Source of the DNA: Halovenus sp.
Lineage (GTDB): Archaea; Halobacteriota; Halobacteria; Halobacteriales; Haloarculaceae
Length of the DNA stretch: 6,722 nucleotides
Assembly (NCBI GenBank): GCA_028274925.1
Contig: JAQCNR010000224.1
Span: 1-6,722, forward strand
Direction of reading: 5' to 3'
Position numbers and translations under genes: made by a program. Below the pieces are notes generated by a model that worked only from the letters and a program-made list of their open reading frames with translations, was not told where the DNA came from and made no database searches. Of this stretch, positions 4,533 to 6,722 are shown piece after piece (the stretch's first letter is position 1; the number at the start of each line of letters is the position of its first letter).

Positions 4533-5207
4533 ATGAGCGAGTTGCGCGAGGGTGCCTGGTGGATTGACTGCGGCGGCGTCAACGCGTATCTCGTCGACGA
4601 TGGTGGCACGCTCACGCTGATTGACGCGGGCCTGCCGTGGAACCGCAAGACAATCCAGCAGGCTGTCTCCGACGCTGCTGGGTCACTCGCAGACATCGAC
4701 CGCGTTCTGCTCACCCACTACGACATCGACCACGTCGGCACGCTCGCGAAACTCGATGGCCTCGACGCGCCGGTCTACGTCGGCCGCGACGACTACCCGT
4801 TCGTGACTGGCGAGCGCTCGCCGCCGTGGCGAAATCACAAGGGTGCCGTCCAGCGGGCAGTTGGCTGGCTTACTGACCCGCCGACGGGACCGGTCGAACC
4901 CGTCGACGACGGCGACGAACTCGGCAGTTTCACCGCTCACCACGCGCCGGGCCACACGCCCGGTCACACTGTCTACGTGAGCGAAGCGCTCTCGACGGCT
5001 ATCCTTGGTGATCTCGTCAGAGAGAACGAGGGCGCGTTCGTGCCGTCACCGTATTTCATCAGTTACGACACCACCGCAGTTCGTTCGTCAATTCGTTCGC
5101 TCGCCGAGGACCTTCCGACGTTCGAGGTTGCAGCCCCGGGCCACGGCGTGCCGTTCAAACGCAACGGCAGCGAACGCTTTGCTGACTGTGCGCGAGAACT
5201 CGACTGA
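4533..5207 (+). CDS. MBL-fold metallo-hydrolase with HxDxDH motif
   Basis: This 224-residue protein has the metallo-beta-lactamase fold, a family of mostly zinc-dependent hydrolases (glyoxalase II, lactonases and others). In order: the NAYLVDDGGTLTLIDAG strand pair (17-33), the metal motif THYDIDHVG (61-69), PGHTPGH (139-145), the bridging Asp in ILGD (D160), and PGHG (H204). The metal motif reads H62-x-D64-x-D66-H67, so Asp replaces the second His of the usual HxHxDH. This variant occurs in a known set of MBL hydrolases, so the protein is probably still active, perhaps with altered metal use. The sequence does not identify the substrate; a thioesterase or lactonase role is only a guess. No signal peptide is present. 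The start at 4533 has a promoter element at the right distance and gives an acidic N-terminus. It is divergent from the GNAT operon and 40 bases upstream of polX, which has its own promoter element. Confidence 0.9.
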   Translation: MSELREGAWWIDCGGVNAYLVDDGGTLTLIDAGLPWNRKTIQQAVSDAAGSLADIDRVLLTHYDIDHVGTLAKLDGLDAPVYVGRDDYPFVTGERSPPWRNHKGAVQRAVGWLTDPPTGPVEPVDDGDELGSFTAHHAPGHTPGHTVYVSEALSTAILGDLVRENEGAFVPSPYFISYDTTAVRSSIRSLAEDLPTFEVAAPGHGVPFKRNGSERFADCARELD

Positions 5208-5217
5208 GCCGGCGGCA

Positions 5218-5225
5218 TTTTATTT
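5218..5225 (+). promoter_or_regulatory. Candidate TATA element of polX
   Basis: TTTTATTT lies in the 40-base gap between the MBL hydrolase stop and the polX ATG at 5248, centred about 26 bases before that ATG. It is the clearest TATA-like element in the window and suggests that polX has its own leaderless promoter. Confidence 0.55.
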
Positions 5226-5247
5226 CCCTCCCGACCCGAGGACACCC

Positions 5248-6722
5248 ATGAGCCGTAACGACGAGATTGCTCGCCGTCTCGAAGCCTTCGCGGACTTGCT
5301 CGAGGCCCAAGATGTCTCCTACAAACCCCGGACCTACCGCCGGGCCGCAGAGAATATCCGTGATTCTTCCGAGGATGTGGCCGCACTCGCGGCGGAGGGA
5401 GCAGACGCTGTCGCCGAAATCGACGGCGTCGGCGACGCCATCTCATCCAAAATTGTCGAGTACGTCGAAACTGGCGAAATCGAGGAACTAGAAGAACTAC
5501 GCGCCGAGATGCCAGTCGAGATGGAGGCGCTCACGCGCGTCGAGGGTGTTGGCCCGAAGACTGTGGGGTCACTCTACGAGGCACTGGGGATTCAGACACT
5601 CGACGACCTGGAATCCGCTGCTCGCGCCGGCGAGATACAGGAGGTTTCTGGCTTCGGAGCGACGACCGAGCAGAATATCCTCGATGGAATCGACTTCGCC
5701 CGGCAGGCTCACGAACGCCAACTCCTCGATCAGGCGCGGCCGCGCGGCGAGCAGGTTCGCGAGGCACTGCTGGACGCCGAGGCGGTCCAGCGCTGTGAAC
5801 TCGCGGGCTCGATTCGGCGCTGGAAACCGACCGTCGGCGACGTTGACGTGCTCGTCGGCAGCGACGACGCCGAGGCTGTCGTCGAGGCGTTCACTGACCT
5901 CGAGTTCGCCGACCGAGTTATCGAAGCGGGCACCTCGAAAGCGAGTCTCCGTATCGAGCAGGTTCGGGTGGACCTGCGCGTCGTCGAGGAGGCAGAGTTC
6001 GGCGCAGCGCTGCAGTATTTCACCGGGAGCAAACAACACAACGTGGCGGTCCGAAACCGGGCACTCGACCGCGACCTGAAAGTCAACGAGTACGGCGTCT
6101 TTGACGTATCCGAAACTGAGGACCCCGACGCCGGCCAGCGCGTCGGCGAGCGCGTTGCTGGCCCCGACGAGGCGGGGATGTACGACGCTCTCGATATGGC
6201 GTGGGTGCCGCCCGAGTTACGCGAAGACCGCGGCGAGGTTGGGGCCGCCGCTGCTGGGACGCTGCCAGACCTCCTCACCGAGGGCGACCTGCACGGAGAC
6301 CTGCATACCCACAGCGAGTGGTCCGACGGCGCGGTCTCAATCGCGGAGATGGTCGACGGTGCCGCCGACTTCGGTCACGAGTATCTCGCGGTCACCGACC
6401 ACGCCAGCGGCCCGGGTATTCTCAGCGGCGTCGGCCTCGATGACGACGAACTGCTCGAACAGATGGACCGCATCGAAGCGGTTGCCGCCGACGCCGACAT
6501 CGAGGTGTTTGCTGGCGTCGAGGCGAACATCGAGGCTGAGGGTGGACTCTCTGTTGGCGACGACGTCCTCGCTGAACTAGATTTGGTCGTCGCCGCACCA
6601 CACAGCGACCTCTCTGGTGACGGGACCGAACGCCTCGCCGAGGCCGCTCGCCATCCCGAGACCGACATTCTTGGGCATCCATCGGGCCGGCGACTCAACC
6701 GCCGCGAGGGGATGGATATCGA
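5248..6722 (+). CDS. polX: Family X DNA polymerase with PHP domain (PolX), 3' end cut off
   Basis: The frame is open from the ATG at 5248 to the window edge (491 codons plus two bases). PolX enzymes fill short gaps in DNA, chiefly in base-excision repair, and in bacteria the PHP domain adds 3'-5' exonuclease and AP-site activity. Domains in order: an 8-kDa-like N-terminal region with helix-hairpin-helix motifs (IDGVGDAISSKI, 58-69; VEGVGPKTVGSLY, 98-110; SGFGATTEQNI, 134-144); the palm with GSIRR (187-191) and the catalytic pair D198 and D200 in GDVDVLV, plus D242 in VDLRV; the thumb with YFTGSKQHN (257-265) and VNEYGVF (279-285); the linker PPELRE (321-326); and a PHP domain with H353, H355, D360, H385, E425, H452 and H477 as likely metal ligands. 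All key polymerase and PHP residues visible are intact, so both activities are expected. Bacterial relatives are about 570-580 residues, so roughly 80-90 residues, including the last PHP ligands, lie beyond the edge. Confidence 0.95.
   Translation, partial: MSRNDEIARRLEAFADLLEAQDVSYKPRTYRRAAENIRDSSEDVAALAAEGADAVAEIDGVGDAISSKIVEYVETGEIEELEELRAEMPVEMEALTRVEGVGPKTVGSLYEALGIQTLDDLESAARAGEIQEVSGFGATTEQNILDGIDFARQAHERQLLDQARPRGEQVREALLDAEAVQRCELAGSIRRWKPTVGDVDVLVGSDDAEAVVEAFTDLEFADRVIEAGTSKASLRIEQVRVDLRVVEEAEFGAALQYFTGSKQHNVAVRNRALDRDLKVNEYGVFDVSETEDPDAGQRVGERVAGPDEAGMYDALDMAWVPPELREDRGEVGAAAAGTLPDLLTEGDLHGDLHTHSEWSDGAVSIAEMVDGAADFGHEYLAVTDHASGPGILSGVGLDDDELLEQMDRIEAVAADADIEVFAGVEANIEAEGGLSVGDDVLAELDLVVAAPHSDLSGDGTERLAEAARHPETDILGHPSGRRLNRREGMDI

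Noticed and set aside
4063..4536. Plus-strand open frame of 157 codons antisense to the intact GNAT gene
   Set aside because: It runs opposite a clearly conserved GNAT gene and through both divergent promoter elements, so it is a shadow frame.
5546..6580. Long alternative frames on both strands inside polX
   Set aside because: The polX frame carries all palm and PHP motifs without interruption; the other frames are Arg/Ser/Pro-rich shadows.
1..6722. Search for CRISPR arrays, tRNA or rRNA genes, insertion-sequence ends and defence or toxin-antitoxin genes
   Set aside because: I saw no regularly spaced short repeats, cloverleaf sequences, transposase motifs or terminal inverted repeats; the only notable direct repeats belong to the GNAT duplication.

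Overview
The window looks like ordinary core chromosome of a haloarchaeon (class Halobacteria). The reasons are GC-rich DNA with C/G-ending codons, very acidic predicted proteins rich in Asp and Glu, an archaeal-type wyosine enzyme without a flavodoxin domain, and T-rich promoter elements sitting about 26-28 bases before the start codon, as expected for leaderless haloarchaeal transcripts. Genus cannot be decided from the sequence alone.

Layout, left to right. Bases 1-122 hold no gene but carry candidate promoter elements and two perfect 10-bp palindromes. Then come: twy1 (123-1097, +), the radical-SAM enzyme that makes 4-demethylwyosine in tRNA-Phe; an unrecognised protein (1187-2461, +) with an N-terminal PH-like domain and a C-terminal array in which I see four helical repeats of about 70 residues; a cyclophilin-type prolyl isomerase (2502-3050, +); and, one base later, a small three-cysteine [3Fe-4S]-type ferredoxin (3052-3387, +). 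On the minus strand, ending flush against the ferredoxin stop, are two tandem paralogous GNAT N-acetyltransferases. The upstream copy (3907-4431) is intact. The downstream copy (3388-3910) overlaps it by GTGA and is frameshifted after about 25 codons, so only its C-terminal part would appear as a short ORF. Divergent from the GNAT pair, across a 101-bp gap with a dyad symmetry between two candidate TATA elements, is an MBL-fold hydrolase (4533-5207, +). A family X DNA polymerase with a PHP domain (5248 to beyond the right edge, +) closes the window.

The genes do not form one pathway. They look like separate housekeeping units: tRNA modification, protein folding plus a redox carrier, acetyltransferases, a hydrolase, and DNA repair synthesis. 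I found no CRISPR array, insertion sequence, tRNA, rRNA, toxin-antitoxin or defence island. I see no clear new multi-gene system. The most interesting items are the PH-plus-repeat protein, the decaying GNAT duplicate and the dyad in the divergent promoter region.
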